The notes: generated by a model not told the origin, from the letters alone. A stretch of 14,776 bases of DNA from Dialister sp. UBA734 (GCA_002297935.1 DBLC01000089.1:12863-27638), one strand, 5' to 3'. Shown: positions 1 to 7,467, numbered from the stretch's first letter. Translations and numbers: made by a program.

Positions 1-168
1 TGGTGGAAGGGGCGCACAATTCATATAGCGCCCCAATACCCCTTTTTATATAAAAACATATGCACTTCCTGCAGTCCTATGAACGAAAATTGGTATCGGT
101 GATTGGTGGGAAACTGGATTCACGACGCTCCTAGTCACCAGTCACGAGTCACCAGTCACCAGTCACCA
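1..168. repeat. Compound intergenic repeat, partial copy at window start
   Basis: The copy is cut by the window edge. It holds a GC hairpin at 9-34 (GGGGCGC, 12-nt loop, GCGCCCC) and then a tandem 7-bp array at 133-168 built from AGTCACC/AGTCACG units. A loosely complementary stretch lies at about 98-117. The GC hairpin recurs in the spacers after clpX, ysxC, the GGDEF gene and dctP. I see no gene and no convincing promoter between 1 and 227, so the clpX promoter is either weak, inside the repeat, or upstream of the window. Confidence 0.85.
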
Positions 169-227
169 AACATAAAACAAAGCAAAGAAACGTAAACCAT
201 ATACAACTATGAAAAAGGAGGTTTCCT

Positions 228-1460
228 GTGAATCGCAAAAATGAAGGAACTCCGGTATGCAGCTTCTGTGGCCGCTCCGGTGATGAAGTAGACAAATTGA
301 TTGCCGGCCCTGGGGTGTACATTTGCAACGAATGTATCGAAGTGTGCCAGAACATTCTTCACCAGGAAATGGAAGAAGACAAGAAAAAGAAGAAACTCCC
401 TCAGGTGAAGCTGTCAGCTCCTGAAGAAATTAAGAAATACATGGACCAGTACGTGATCGGACAGGACGATGCAAAAATCGCGCTGGCCGTCGCCGTATAC
501 AACCATTACAAACGTATCCAGTACCAGGGTGGTACCGATGATGTGGAACTGCAGAAATCAAATATCGTCATGTTGGGACCGACAGGCAGCGGCAAGACCC
601 TGTTGGCCCAGACCTTGGCTCGTTTTCTGGACGTGCCATTTGCTATTTCCGATGCCACCACACTGACCGAAGCAGGCTATGTGGGGGAAGACGTAGAAAA
701 TATTCTTCTCCGCCTCATCCAGGCCGCTGACTATGATATCGACAAAGCCGAACGGGGCATTGTCTACATTGATGAAATCGATAAAATCGCCAGAAAGACA
801 GAAAACGTATCCATCACCCGCGACGTATCCGGCGAAGGGGTGCAGCAGGCGTTGCTGAAAATCCTGGAAGGTACCGTAGCCAGCGTACCGCCTCAGGGCG
901 GCCGTAAGCACCCGAATCAGGAAATGATTCGCATCGACACCAGCAACATCCTCTTCATCTGCGGCGGCGCCTTTGCGGGCATCGATAAAGTCATCGACAG
1001 CCGTCTCACCAAGAGTGTCATGGGCTTCGGTGCTGACATCGAACGGAAAGAAGACAAAGACATGAAGGACCTGCTGAGCCAAGTACAGCCAGAAGACCTT
1101 CTGAAATTTGGCCTCATTCCGGAATTCATCGGCCGTCTGCCAGTGATCGTGAACCTGCAGCCATTGGACGAAGACGCCCTGGTTCGCATTCTCACCGAAC
1201 CGAAGAACGCCCTGGTGAAACAGTACCAAAAACTGCTCGCCATGGACCATGTGGATTTGGAATTTGAAGACAAAGCCATCCGCGCCATCGCTCGGCAGGC
1301 CATCGAAAGAAATACCGGTGCCAGAGGCCTTCGTGCCATCATCGAAAAAATCATGCAGAAAGTGATGTACGAAATTCCTAGCATGAAAGACGTCACCAAG
1401 TGCACCGTCACCGAAGACGTGGTATTGAATCACTCCCAGCCGATCCTTGAAAGAAAATAA
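228..1460 (+). CDS. clpX: ClpX, ATP-binding unfoldase subunit of ClpXP
   Basis: ClpX is a hexameric AAA+ unfoldase that recognises tagged or damaged proteins and threads them into ClpP in the cytoplasm. The 410-aa protein has the family's usual length. It shows the N-terminal zinc-binding domain (Cys11, Cys14, Cys33, Cys36), Walker A GPTGSGKT at 117-124, pore-1 loop GYVG at 150-153, Walker B with Asp182-Glu183, the RKH pore loop at 226-228 and a sensor-2 GARGL near the C-terminus. The start is GTG: AAAGGAGG ends eight bases before it. The ClpP-docking loop reads MGF (265-267) instead of the common IGF/LGF, probably a tolerated variant. In many Firmicutes clpX sits beside tig, clpP and lon; lon follows here, and any clpP would lie outside the window. 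A strong terminator follows, so it is probably not co-transcribed with lon. Confidence 0.98.
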   Translation: MNRKNEGTPVCSFCGRSGDEVDKLIAGPGVYICNECIEVCQNILHQEMEEDKKKKKLPQVKLSAPEEIKKYMDQYVIGQDDAKIALAVAVYNHYKRIQYQGGTDDVELQKSNIVMLGPTGSGKTLLAQTLARFLDVPFAISDATTLTEAGYVGEDVENILLRLIQAADYDIDKAERGIVYIDEIDKIARKTENVSITRDVSGEGVQQALLKILEGTVASVPPQGGRKHPNQEMIRIDTSNILFICGGAFAGIDKVIDSRLTKSVMGFGADIERKEDKDMKDLLSQVQPEDLLKFGLIPEFIGRLPVIVNLQPLDEDALVRILTEPKNALVKQYQKLLAMDHVDLEFEDKAIRAIARQAIERNTGARGLRAIIEKIMQKVMYEIPSMKDVTKCTVTEDVVLNHSQPILERK

Positions 1461-1474
1461 CTTTGTTCCATTTG

Positions 1475-1510
1475 AGCGGTATCATCTCATAGAGATGGTA
1501 CCGCTTTTTT
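1475..1510 (+). terminator. Rho-independent terminator of clpX
   Basis: A 14-bp stem (AGCGGTATCATCTC paired with GAGATGGTACCGCT, one G-T pair) with a three-base loop is followed by TTTTTT. It begins 14 bases after the clpX stop codon and ends one base before the compound repeat starts. Confidence 0.95.
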
Positions 1511-1511
1511 A

Positions 1512-1928
1512 GTGCGTAATGCGAAGTGCGTAGTGCGTAATGGTGGCGGCGAGCCCTCGTGTTGCTCTTATACCGATTGTCATATATAGCAAGATGACTT
1601 TTTATATAGCTCGCCGATTATTGATAACCAATAGAGTCATATTTCATGTAAAACGATATACAAAGGTTATTATTACGCTGATTGCTATTTCTGACATAGA
1701 ACGTTAGACGCCAGTGACAAGGTTATATAGGGTTATAAAAGGTTATGGGAAAACAGTATTTCCATAACCTTTTATAACCTTTTTAACCCTGGTGCTTGCG
1801 ATAGCAGAAAATGTGATTCAGAAGGAATCAGCTGAATAATAACCTTTTTTATAAAAAGGGGTATTGGGGCGCTATATAATTTGACGCGCCCCTTCTATCA
1901 TTACGCACTACGCACTTCGCATTACGCA
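1512..1928. repeat. Compound nested palindromic element between clpX and lon
   Basis: The outer arms are a perfect 30-bp inverted repeat (1513-1542 and 1899-1928) made of a 7-bp periodic array (GTGCGTA/ATGCGAA units). Inside the left arm is a GGCGAGC...GCTCGCC pair (1546-1552, 1609-1615). Inside the right arm is a GGGGCGC...GCGCCCC hairpin (1866-1892). A second inverted layer pairs 1665-1683 with 1826-1844 (17 of 19). The centre is an 18-bp perfect stem, 1731-1748 with 1762-1779. The left end is nearly identical to the left end of the element after ysxC (5271-5502), which lacks the GGTTAT core. There is no coding potential; the element fills most of the 556-bp clpX-lon spacer. Confidence 0.9.
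1731..1779. repeat. GGTTAT-type core hairpin (copy 1)
   Basis: An 18-bp perfect inverted repeat with a 13-nt loop; each arm carries two GGTTAT (or ATAACC) motifs. It is the centre of the 1512-1928 element. Related hairpins with different stem sequences lie at 4466-4512 and 10804-10833. Confidence 0.85.
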
Positions 1929-1964
1929 TTATTTCAAGAAAACGAATTAATAACCAGCGATTAG

Positions 1965-1992
1965 TTACTAATCTCCCCATTCATGCTATAAT
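1965..1992 (+). promoter_or_regulatory. Candidate sigma-A promoter of lon
   Basis: A perfect -10 TATAAT sits at 1987-1992, 24 bases before the lon start. The -35 is poor: TTACTA at 1965-1970 with a 16-bp spacer. That stretch is itself a 7-bp-repeat-like sequence (GATTAGT TACTAAT). I see no CtsR or CIRCE operator. Confidence 0.5.
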
Positions 1993-2016
1993 AATAGTAT
2001 TATGGAGGAACTATAT

Positions 2017-4350
2017 ATGAATGAAATTACAACCAATAACCAGCCTCTCACCCTGCCTCTGGTAGCGTTGAGAGATGTTGTCATTTATCCGAAAATGACA
2101 GTCAGCTTAGATATAGGCCGCAAGGAATCCATTGCGGCTGTGCGCCAGGCCATGAAAAGTGATCGTTACATGGTAGGCGTCATGCAAAAAGACCCGAATG
2201 TCACCGACCCCAGCGAAGACACCCTCTATCGCTGCGGTACCGTATTGAAGATTGAACAGATGCTGCAGCTCCCGGGCGGCCTCATTCGCGTCCTGGTGGA
2301 AGGGATCTCCCGTGTGTATTTGACAAATATTCACCAGGAAGGTGCCTATTTCCTGACCGATGTAGATGATGCAGAAGAAATTCCACCGGTGGACCCCTTG
2401 AAAGCCGAAGCCTATCGCCGGAACATCCTGCGTACTTTCTTTGATTGGCTAAGAAATACCAAACAGGGCCTGCCGGATGAACAGATGGACCGATTGAAAC
2501 AAATCGAAGACCCCGGCGAAACCGCCGATTTCATTGCGTCCCAGTTGATGCTGGTGCCGAAGAAGCGGCAGAAGCTCTTAGAAGAAATCGACGTGATGGA
2601 ACGTATCGTGGATGTGCAGAATTGCTTGAACCAGGAAATCGCTATCGGTCAGCTGGAAAATGAAATCAATGGAGAAGCCCGGAAGAAAATGGATAAGGAA
2701 CAGCAGGACTACTACTTGCGGTCCAAAATCAAAGCCATCCATGACAAACTGGGCGATGCATCCAACCAGGACGAAGAAGCCGAAGCCTATCGGAAGAAAC
2801 TGCAGGAAGCGGCCATTCCGGAAGAATACAAAGAAAAGCTGAAAAAAGAAATCGACCATTTGGCTGCCATGCCGCCGATGATGGCCGAAACCGCCGTGTC
2901 TCGGAATTACCTGGATTGGGTCTTTGGCCTGCCTTGGGACAAAGAAAGCCAGGATGTGCTGGATTTGAAACACGCCAAGGACGTGCTGGACGCGGACCAC
3001 TACGGTTTGGAAAAAATCAAAGAGCGTATCCTGGAATACTTGGCTATTCGCGTACTGGCTCCGGATGCGAAAGCACCGATTATCTGCTTCGTAGGACCGC
3101 CAGGGGTAGGCAAGACTTCTCTGGCCCAGTCCATCGCTCGTTCCATGGGACGGAAATTTGCTCGTATTTCCTTGGGCGGCGTCCACGATGAAGCAGAAAT
3201 CCGCGGCCATCGCCGGACCTACATCGCTGCCATGCCGGGCCGTTTCATCGAAGCCATCAACCAGGCCAAGACAAAGAATCCGCTGATTCTCCTGGATGAA
3301 ATTGACAAAGTCTGCGCCGACTTCCGCGGTGATCCGGCATCGGCCCTCCTGGAAGCCTTGGACCCGGAACAGAACAAAGCCTTCCACGACAACTACATCG
3401 ACATCCCCTTCGACCTGTCAAAAGTATTCTTCCTCTGCACCGCCAACTCGGTGTCCACCATTCCGGCGGCTCTCCTGGACCGCATGGAACTGATCGAACT
3501 GACCGGTTACACCGAAGAAGAAAAAGTGGAAATCGCCAAGAAATACCTCATTCCCCGCCAGCGGGAAAGAAATGGCCTCAAAGCGAAAGACATCACCTTC
3601 ACTCCGGCCCTGATTCGGAAGTTGATTCGCAGCTACACCAGAGAAGCGGGGGTCAGAAACTTGGAACGCACCATTGGCTCCCTGTGCCGCAAAGTGGGAA
3701 AGAAAATTGTTCTTCAAGATGAATCCATGCCGAAACTGACCGTTTCGACCTTAGAGAAATACCTGGGGCCCGTGAAATTCCTGCCCATGGCAGAAGAACA
3801 CGAAGACACCGTAGGCCGCGTCACCGGCCTCGCCTGGACCGCCGTAGGCGGCGAAGTGCTGGACACCGAAGCGGTCACCATCAAAGGCAAAGGCCATCTC
3901 ATCCTGACCGGTCAGCTGGGGGACGTAATGAAAGAATCGGCAGAAACCGCCTACACCTACATCCGCAGCCGGGCCAAAGAATTGGGCCTCCCAGAAGATT
4001 TCTATGAATCCATCGACACCCATATCCACCTCCCCGAAGGAGCCGTGCCGAAAGACGGCCCGTCTGCCGGCATCACCATGGCCACCGCCATGGCCAGTGC
4101 CTACACCGGCCGGAAAGTCAGAAGCGACACCGCCATGACCGGCGAAATTACCCTGACCGGCGAAGTCCTCCCCATCGGCGGCCTGAAAGAAAAAGTCCTA
4201 GCCGCCAGCCAATTCGGCATCAAACAAATCCTTCTCCCTGTAAAGAACAAACGAGACCTGGACGAAATCCCGAAATCCGTGCGAGACAAACTTCACTTCG
4301 TGTGCGTGAAAAATGTCGACGAAGTGCTGGAACATGCGCTGGTGAAATAG
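2017..4350 (+). CDS. lon: Lon ATP-dependent serine protease (LonA type)
   Basis: Lon degrades misfolded and regulatory proteins in the cytoplasm as a soluble hexamer. Reading from ATG 2017 gives 777 aa, the usual LonA length. The N-terminal substrate-binding domain covers about residues 1-200 (LPLVALRDVVIYPKM near the start). The AAA+ module has Walker A GPPGVGKTS at 360-368 and Walker B LILLDEID. The C-terminal protease domain has catalytic Ser683 in DGPSAG and Lys726 in GGLKEK, the 43-residue Ser-Lys spacing known for Lon. An in-frame ATG at 2002 is less likely because GGAGGA (2004-2009) lies inside that extension and eight bases before ATG 2017. The gene has its own -10 box and is separated from both neighbours by repeat-filled spacers. 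GC-rich codon use resembles clpX. Confidence 0.98.
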   Translation: MNEITTNNQPLTLPLVALRDVVIYPKMTVSLDIGRKESIAAVRQAMKSDRYMVGVMQKDPNVTDPSEDTLYRCGTVLKIEQMLQLPGGLIRVLVEGISRVYLTNIHQEGAYFLTDVDDAEEIPPVDPLKAEAYRRNILRTFFDWLRNTKQGLPDEQMDRLKQIEDPGETADFIASQLMLVPKKRQKLLEEIDVMERIVDVQNCLNQEIAIGQLENEINGEARKKMDKEQQDYYLRSKIKAIHDKLGDASNQDEEAEAYRKKLQEAAIPEEYKEKLKKEIDHLAAMPPMMAETAVSRNYLDWVFGLPWDKESQDVLDLKHAKDVLDADHYGLEKIKERILEYLAIRVLAPDAKAPIICFVGPPGVGKTSLAQSIARSMGRKFARISLGGVHDEAEIRGHRRTYIAAMPGRFIEAINQAKTKNPLILLDEIDKVCADFRGDPASALLEALDPEQNKAFHDNYIDIPFDLSKVFFLCTANSVSTIPAALLDRMELIELTGYTEEEKVEIAKKYLIPRQRERNGLKAKDITFTPALIRKLIRSYTREAGVRNLERTIGSLCRKVGKKIVLQDESMPKLTVSTLEKYLGPVKFLPMAEEHEDTVGRVTGLAWTAVGGEVLDTEAVTIKGKGHLILTGQLGDVMKESAETAYTYIRSRAKELGLPEDFYESIDTHIHLPEGAVPKDGPSAGITMATAMASAYTGRKVRSDTAMTGEITLTGEVLPIGGLKEKVLAASQFGIKQILLPVKNKRDLDEIPKSVRDKLHFVCVKNVDEVLEHALVK

Positions 4351-4598
4351 GTGGCGCGCTCGTTGGAGACATGTTTCACGTAAAACATTGAAAAGGTTAG
4401 CCCTTCGGGCAGGTTATACGTACGGAATAAAAATGAGTCACTTGATGCAAAATACATAAACAAAAGGTTATTTCAAGGTTATTGTGGTATGAGAAATAAC
4501 CCTGAAATAACCTTTTATAACCTTGATTTTAGCGGATATATGCTATGAGACACTAAATATCGTGGCAGAATAATAACCCTTATTATAACGGTTTTAAA
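4351..4598. repeat. Repeat-rich lon-ysxC spacer, armless relative of the compound element
   Basis: This spacer lacks the 7-bp arms but keeps inner modules. A segment at 4367-4395 resembles 1640-1668 (CAT-TTTCA-GTAAAAC followed by AAAGGTTA). A long GGTTAT hairpin sits at 4466-4512: GGTTATTTCA pairs with TGAAATAACC and, inside, GGTTATT with AATAACC. Further GGTTAT/ATAACC motifs follow up to about 4595. No T-run terminator for lon is evident, so the hairpins may be the only barrier to read-through into ysxC. Confidence 0.7.
4372..4387. other. parS-like 16-mer
   Basis: TGTTTCACGTAAAACA matches the Firmicute ParB-binding site TGTTTCACGTGAAACA at 15 of 16 positions; the mismatch is G to A at position 11. 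It lies 21 bases after the lon stop. A weaker relative at 1643-1656 (TTTCATGTAAAAC) lies in a homologous part of the clpX-lon element, so the match may be a by-product of the repeat. Confidence 0.4.
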
Positions 4599-4628
4599 AT
4601 GATTGCATATGCATGCAAGGAGAAAGTT

Positions 4629-5270
4629 ATGTCCGAAATCAAAGATATCGCAAAATTTCATATATTTTCCTCCGCCTACTTTGCTTCTGCGGTGAATAAG
4701 AACCAGTATGTCACCGACGGCAGAAAGGAAATCGCCTTTATCGGGCGGTCCAATGTAGGCAAATCGTCGCTGATCAATTCCCTGTGCGGACGAAGAAAAC
4801 TGGCCTACGTGAGCCGCGAACCGGGGAAAACCCGGACCATCAACTACTACGCCATCCAATCTCGCCGCACCGTAGACGAAGTGGAACAGCGGCAGGACTG
4901 GTACCTGGTGGACCTTCCGGGCTACGGCTTTGCAAAAACCAGCCAGGAAAACAAAGACAACTGGTCTGCATTCATTGACGAATACATGCGGAAATCCCCG
5001 GGCCTCACCATGATTGGCCTTCTGGTAGACCTGCGCCATCCCGGCCTTCCCATCGATAAGAAAGCCTACGACTGGCTCAAAACCGTGGCCCCAGACCTTC
5101 TCATCATCGGTACCAAAGGAGACAAACTGAGTCGCAACGAACTCCACAAAAACCTGGCCCAGCTAAAGAAACTCTTCCCCACCAACCACGCCCCCATCGC
5201 CTACTCCTCCCTGACAGGAGAAGGAAGGGAGACGCTGCTTGGTATCATTGAAGGAAAAATCTGTGAATGA
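4629..5270 (+). CDS. ysxC: YsxC/EngB/YihA ribosome-biogenesis GTPase
   Basis: This TRAFAC-class GTPase is needed for late assembly of the large ribosomal subunit. The 213-aa protein has all five G motifs: G1 GRSNVGKS at 39-46, G2 PGKTRT at 65-70, G3 DLPG at 95-98, G4 TKGD at 162-165 and G5 SSLTG at 193-197, in a single domain with short N- and C-terminal extensions as in the family. ATG 4629 is chosen because AAGGAG ends seven bases before it; an ATG at 4599 in the same frame has no ribosome binding site. The lon-ysxC adjacency is conserved in Bacillus and relatives. Its TGA stop is followed immediately, with no gap, by the 7-bp arm of the next repeat. Confidence 0.96.
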   Translation: MSEIKDIAKFHIFSSAYFASAVNKNQYVTDGRKEIAFIGRSNVGKSSLINSLCGRRKLAYVSREPGKTRTINYYAIQSRRTVDEVEQRQDWYLVDLPGYGFAKTSQENKDNWSAFIDEYMRKSPGLTMIGLLVDLRHPGLPIDKKAYDWLKTVAPDLLIIGTKGDKLSRNELHKNLAQLKKLFPTNHAPIAYSSLTGEGRETLLGIIEGKICE

Positions 5271-5502
5271 GTGCGAAGTGCGTAGTGCGTAATGGTGGCG
5301 GCGAGCCCTCGTATTGCTCTTATATCGATAGGAACAAGTCATATGCATCCTTTTTATATAGCTCGCCGATTTTTGTAGGCAGTTGGATGTATCTATGACT
5401 GAGAGCCGTGTATTGCTTACTTTATAAAAAAGGGGATTGGGGCGCTTTCAAATTTTGTGCGCCCCTTCCTTCATTACGCACTACGCACTTCGCATTACGC
5501 AC
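5271..5502. repeat. Compound palindromic element after ysxC
   Basis: Its arms of 7-bp GTGCGTA-type units are perfectly complementary over 22 bp (5273-5294 and 5472-5493). Inside are a GGCGAGC...GCTCGCC pair (5300-5306, 5361-5367) and a GGGGCGC...GCGCCCC hairpin (5439-5465). It is a direct copy of the 1512-1928 element but without the GGTTAT core; the middle is unrelated. It sits between convergent ysxC and the MarR gene, flush with the ysxC stop codon and four bases from the MarR terminator. Confidence 0.9.
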
Positions 5503-5506
5503 TTAT

Positions 5507-5542
5507 AAAAAAAGGGCATGTGATCTCCATTGTCACATGCCC
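5507..5542 (-). terminator. Rho-independent terminator of the MarR gene
   Basis: On the minus strand a 10-bp stem, GGGCATGTGA paired with TCACATGCCC, with a 9-nt loop is followed by seven T. It begins 14 bases after the regulator's stop codon. Confidence 0.95.
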
Positions 5543-5556
5543 ATGATGCGCTATAT

Positions 5557-6027
5557 TTAAATCATGTCCAGGTTTTTCATAATCTGACCCAGGACGCCTT
5601 TGAAGACTTGCATATCGCTTTCGGATACGCCTTCGTAGAAGGTTTTGTCCAGGTCTTTGGCTGCCTGGCGGCTGGCCTGTTCTACCTGTTTTGCTTTTTC
5701 TGTCAGGAAGAGACGGTATTTTCTAGCGTCTTCCGGCACTCTTTCTTTGTGAATCAGTCCTTTGTCCATCATGGATTTGATCATCACCGTGATGGTTGGA
5801 TTGGTCAGATGCAGGTGTTCTTCCAGTGTCTTCTGGGTGACTACATCTTTTTTGTGGGTAGAAAGGTATGCAATAATCAGGGACTGACGTGCGGTAAGGC
5901 CGAATTTCTTCATAATGCCAGACTGTTTGAGGAGCATTCTTTTGTGTGCCTGCCCCAAATTATATGTCAATCCTAATTTGTCACTTTTCTTTAAGTCTTC
6001 TGGTTTTAAGTGGATTTGTCTTTTCAT
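5557..6027 (-). CDS. MarR-family transcriptional regulator
   Basis: A 156-aa protein with a winged helix-turn-helix at about 44-112: the recognition helix lies near residues 74-89 (LTNPTITVMIKSMMDKG) and the wing near 93-107 (KERVPEDARKYRLFL). Flanking helices at both ends would form the dimer interface. MarR proteins are dimeric repressors, usually autoregulated and relieved by a small ligand such as a phenolic compound or oxidant; the ligand here cannot be read. The start is ATG 6027, with AAGGTGAGG just upstream; an in-frame ATG at 6087 has no such site and would add 20 residues of unlikely sequence. It is monocistronic. The nearest gene downstream is convergent ysxC, so its target is not evident from context. 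Confidence 0.88.
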   Translation of the reverse strand: MKRQIHLKPEDLKKSDKLGLTYNLGQAHKRMLLKQSGIMKKFGLTARQSLIIAYLSTHKKDVVTQKTLEEHLHLTNPTITVMIKSMMDKGLIHKERVPEDARKYRLFLTEKAKQVEQASRQAAKDLDKTFYEGVSESDMQVFKGVLGQIMKNLDMI

Positions 6028-6076
6028 GTGCCTCACCTTACTGCTTTTCAGCCTATCTGACTCTTGGTCAGTCCCG

Positions 6077-6121
6077 CTATGATACACCTCACGACCATAG
6101 CATGATATTAAATATATTATA
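6077..6121 (-). promoter_or_regulatory. Candidate MarR promoter and operator
   Basis: On the minus strand a perfect -10 TATAAT lies at 6116-6121, but no good -35 stands 16-18 bp upstream. Downstream, CTATG and CATAG form an inverted pair around a 14-nt spacer (about 6078-6101), a possible autoregulatory operator. This is a weak call. Confidence 0.35.
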
Positions 6122-6189
6122 CACTATTTGTCTTATAAAAAGTTACGATTCATCATTATATTTTGATGAGAATTCATACTTTCGTTAGA

Positions 6190-6456
6190 TTTTGGATTTT
6201 AGGGATTAGGGACTAGTAGCTAGGCCCTAGGAAAAAGAAATTTGCTCTTTGGGTTTGGTTTTTGGGTTTGGGGTTTAGGGTTTGGGGTTTGGAAATCGAG
6301 TTCGCTTTCACACAGCTAGCGATTTACTTCGCTAGAGCTGCCCCCCTCTTTTATTCTCCCCCCAACGGGGGAGACGAGACGCTAGTACTTTATTCGCTAG
6401 TTTCCCTAATCCCTAGGACCTAGCTACTAATCCCCAGTCACTAGTCACCAAATCCT
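6190..6456. repeat. Compound repeat with CTAGG-type 7-bp arms
   Basis: The left arm at about 6190-6231 uses GGATTAG/GGACTAG/AGCTAGG units and the right arm at about 6403-6451 is its imperfect complement. Within lie a telomere-like 7-bp array of TTTGGGG/TTTAGGG units (about 6247-6293), a CTAGCGA...TCGCTAG hairpin near 6317-6337, and a CTCCCCC...GGGGGAG hairpin near 6356-6373. The right arm overlaps the last codons of the exported protein encoded from 6871. No other gene is seen in the 6088-6412 spacer. Confidence 0.8.
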
Positions 6457-6871
6457 TTTCCGTCACCACCCATTGGTCCTTGTCGTTGATCCGGGCTTCG
6501 TAGGTTTTGTCACCCATGAGGATAGTAAAGGAAACTTGGCCCATGGTGGTTTCTCTGGTGACGGAGAAATGGGAATTTTCTACCATGCGGCTGCCCTGCC
6601 ATACGACGTTCATATTTTGGCGAATCACCAGTTCCATCCGGTGGTCTTCCAGGTTCATGTGAAATTCGGTCAACCGGCCGAAGCCGTCATTGAAATACAG
6701 GGTAGATTCGGCGGTTTCTTTATTTCCGGAAGAAGAAAAAGCCGATGTGATGACGCTTTCACTGGACCATTGAAAACTATGCGCCACCGGCGTGTCCGCT
6801 GCCATAGCCATGGTGGTCCCCCACAGTCCCAGGGCCAGCCCCACGGCTATGGAAATCACTTTTGGTTTCAC
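6413..6871 (-). CDS. Small exported protein of unknown function
   Basis: I do not recognise the family. The 152-aa product starts with Lys-Pro-Lys, a hydrophobic core (ISIAVGLALGLWGTT) and an Ala-Met-Ala/Ala-Asp junction near residue 24, a good Sec signal peptide. The mature part is about 128 residues, rich in Ser, Thr and charged residues, has no cysteine and no further membrane segment, so it is probably secreted or periplasmic. The start is GTG at 6869-6871, seven bases after GGAGG; an adjacent GTG (6872-6874) is possible. The frame stays open upstream only because it runs through a 7-bp repeat array. The last 12 or so residues (LVTSDWGLVARS) are encoded by another repeat array, so the C-terminus may be a repeat-derived replacement of the original end. 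Confidence 0.6.
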   Translation of the reverse strand: MKPKVISIAVGLALGLWGTTMAMAADTPVAHSFQWSSESVITSAFSSSGNKETAESTLYFNDGFGRLTEFHMNLEDHRMELVIRQNMNVVWQGSRMVENSHFSVTRETTMGQVSFTILMGDKTYEARINDKDQWVVTEKDLVTSDWGLVARS

Positions 6872-6893
6872 CACATCGCCTCCATTCTCCGCA

Positions 6894-6957
6894 GTTGTTG
6901 GTTGTTGGTTGTTGGTTGTTTGGTCCCAACAACTAACAACTAGCAACTAATAACCAA
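6894..6957. repeat. 7-bp tandem array, TTGTTGG type, with inverted partner
   Basis: TTGTTGG is repeated about four times at 6894-6922 and is followed by CAACTAA/CAACTAG units at 6928-6954, which are its approximate reverse complement. Together they make a hairpin in the 5' leader of the exported-protein gene. Confidence 0.85.
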
Positions 6958-6998
6958 TTATCACATCACATGTTATAAATAAAATAGAACTTTTTTAT

Positions 6999-7027
6999 AT
7001 TATAAAACAAAAACCTCTTTCTTTAAA
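6999..7027 (-). promoter_or_regulatory. Candidate promoter of the exported-protein gene
   Basis: On the minus strand TTTAAA (7022-7027), a 17-bp spacer and TATAAT (6999-7004) form a plausible sigma-A promoter. The -35 lies in the loop of the terminator at 7008-7042. The leader would be about 120 nt and contain the TTGTTGG hairpin. Confidence 0.4.
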
Positions 7028-7042
7028 GGAAAGAGGTTTTTG
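7008..7042. terminator. Bidirectional rho-independent terminator
   Basis: CCTCTTTC pairs with GAAAGAGG around a 7-nt loop, flanked by AAAAA on the left and TTTTT on the right, so it can work on both strands. On the minus strand it would stop transcripts coming from the GNAT gene. Confidence 0.85.
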
Positions 7043-7127
7043 TTTGGCGTGTCTCATAGATACCTAACTTATCGATTGTTTCTATGATTTCTTGGTGAAT
7101 AGTATAGATATTTTCTATAATATAGGT

Positions 7128-7168
7128 GACTGGGAAGTAGCTAGGGATTGGTGGCTAGGCCCTAGGAT
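7128..7168. repeat. 7-bp array, GTGACTG/AGCTAGG type
   Basis: GTGACTGG is followed by GTAGCTA-GGGATTG-GTGGCTA-GGCCCTA units. The same hybrid array recurs at 8264-8318. It stands alone next to the 7205-7445 palindrome. Confidence 0.7.
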
Positions 7169-7204
7169 TTTGGAAATATTGACACTAACGAGATTATCAC
7201 TAGC

Positions 7205-7445
7205 GTCATTTCGACCGATGGGATTGGTGCTTGGTGGCTATACAGAGTAGTTCGGTACTATGTTGAACAAAAGTGGAGAAATCTAAAAGCAATAGCGGTA
7301 AGATGACAGCTGAGATATCCCCATTACGGCTCAGTTCAGCTGGATAGAATTCCGCTGGAGATTTGAGATTTCTCCACTTCTGTCTAACATAGTACTGAAC
7401 TACCCTACTGCGACATCTCGCACAAATCCCATCGGTCGAAATGAC
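7205..7445. repeat. 241-bp near-perfect palindrome (TTTCGACCGA / GGAGAAATCT type)
   Basis: The outer 21 bp are perfectly inverted (7205-7225 and 7425-7445). A second layer of about 39 bp, from 7247 inward and ending near 7405, pairs with only a few mismatches and contains GTGGAGAAATCT. The centre has GCGG...CCGC and CAGCTG...CAGCTG pairs. An open frame of 85 codons crosses it but has no ribosome binding site and merely reflects the palindrome. The rest of the 6872-7698 spacer holds repeats and terminators, no gene. Confidence 0.85.
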
Positions 7446-7467
7446 GTCTACGGCAAGAGCCACATTT

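Noticed and set aside
133..168. Tandem repeats as a CRISPR array
   Set aside because: The units are 7 bp and contiguous with no unique spacers, and no cas genes are in the window.
265..267. ClpX MGF docking loop as a sign of lost ClpP binding (amino-acid positions 265-267)
   Set aside because: The loop keeps Gly-Phe with a hydrophobic residue first, and the rest of ClpX is intact; a conservative variant is the simpler reading.
558..1433. 291-codon open frame on the minus strand within clpX
   Set aside because: clpX motifs are complete on the plus strand; the reverse frame is open only because of codon bias.
1475..1510. GATGGTACCGC in the clpX terminator resembling a T-box motif
   Set aside because: It lies in a simple terminator after clpX with no Stem I or specifier loop upstream.
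6247..6293. TTTAGGG/TTTGGGG units as a telomere or linear-replicon end
   Set aside because: It is a short internal array with the same 7-bp period as the other arrays and with a gene-bearing chromosome on both sides.
7206..7463. 85-codon open frame on the minus strand
   Set aside because: It runs through the 241-bp palindrome, has no ribosome binding site and no recognisable protein features.
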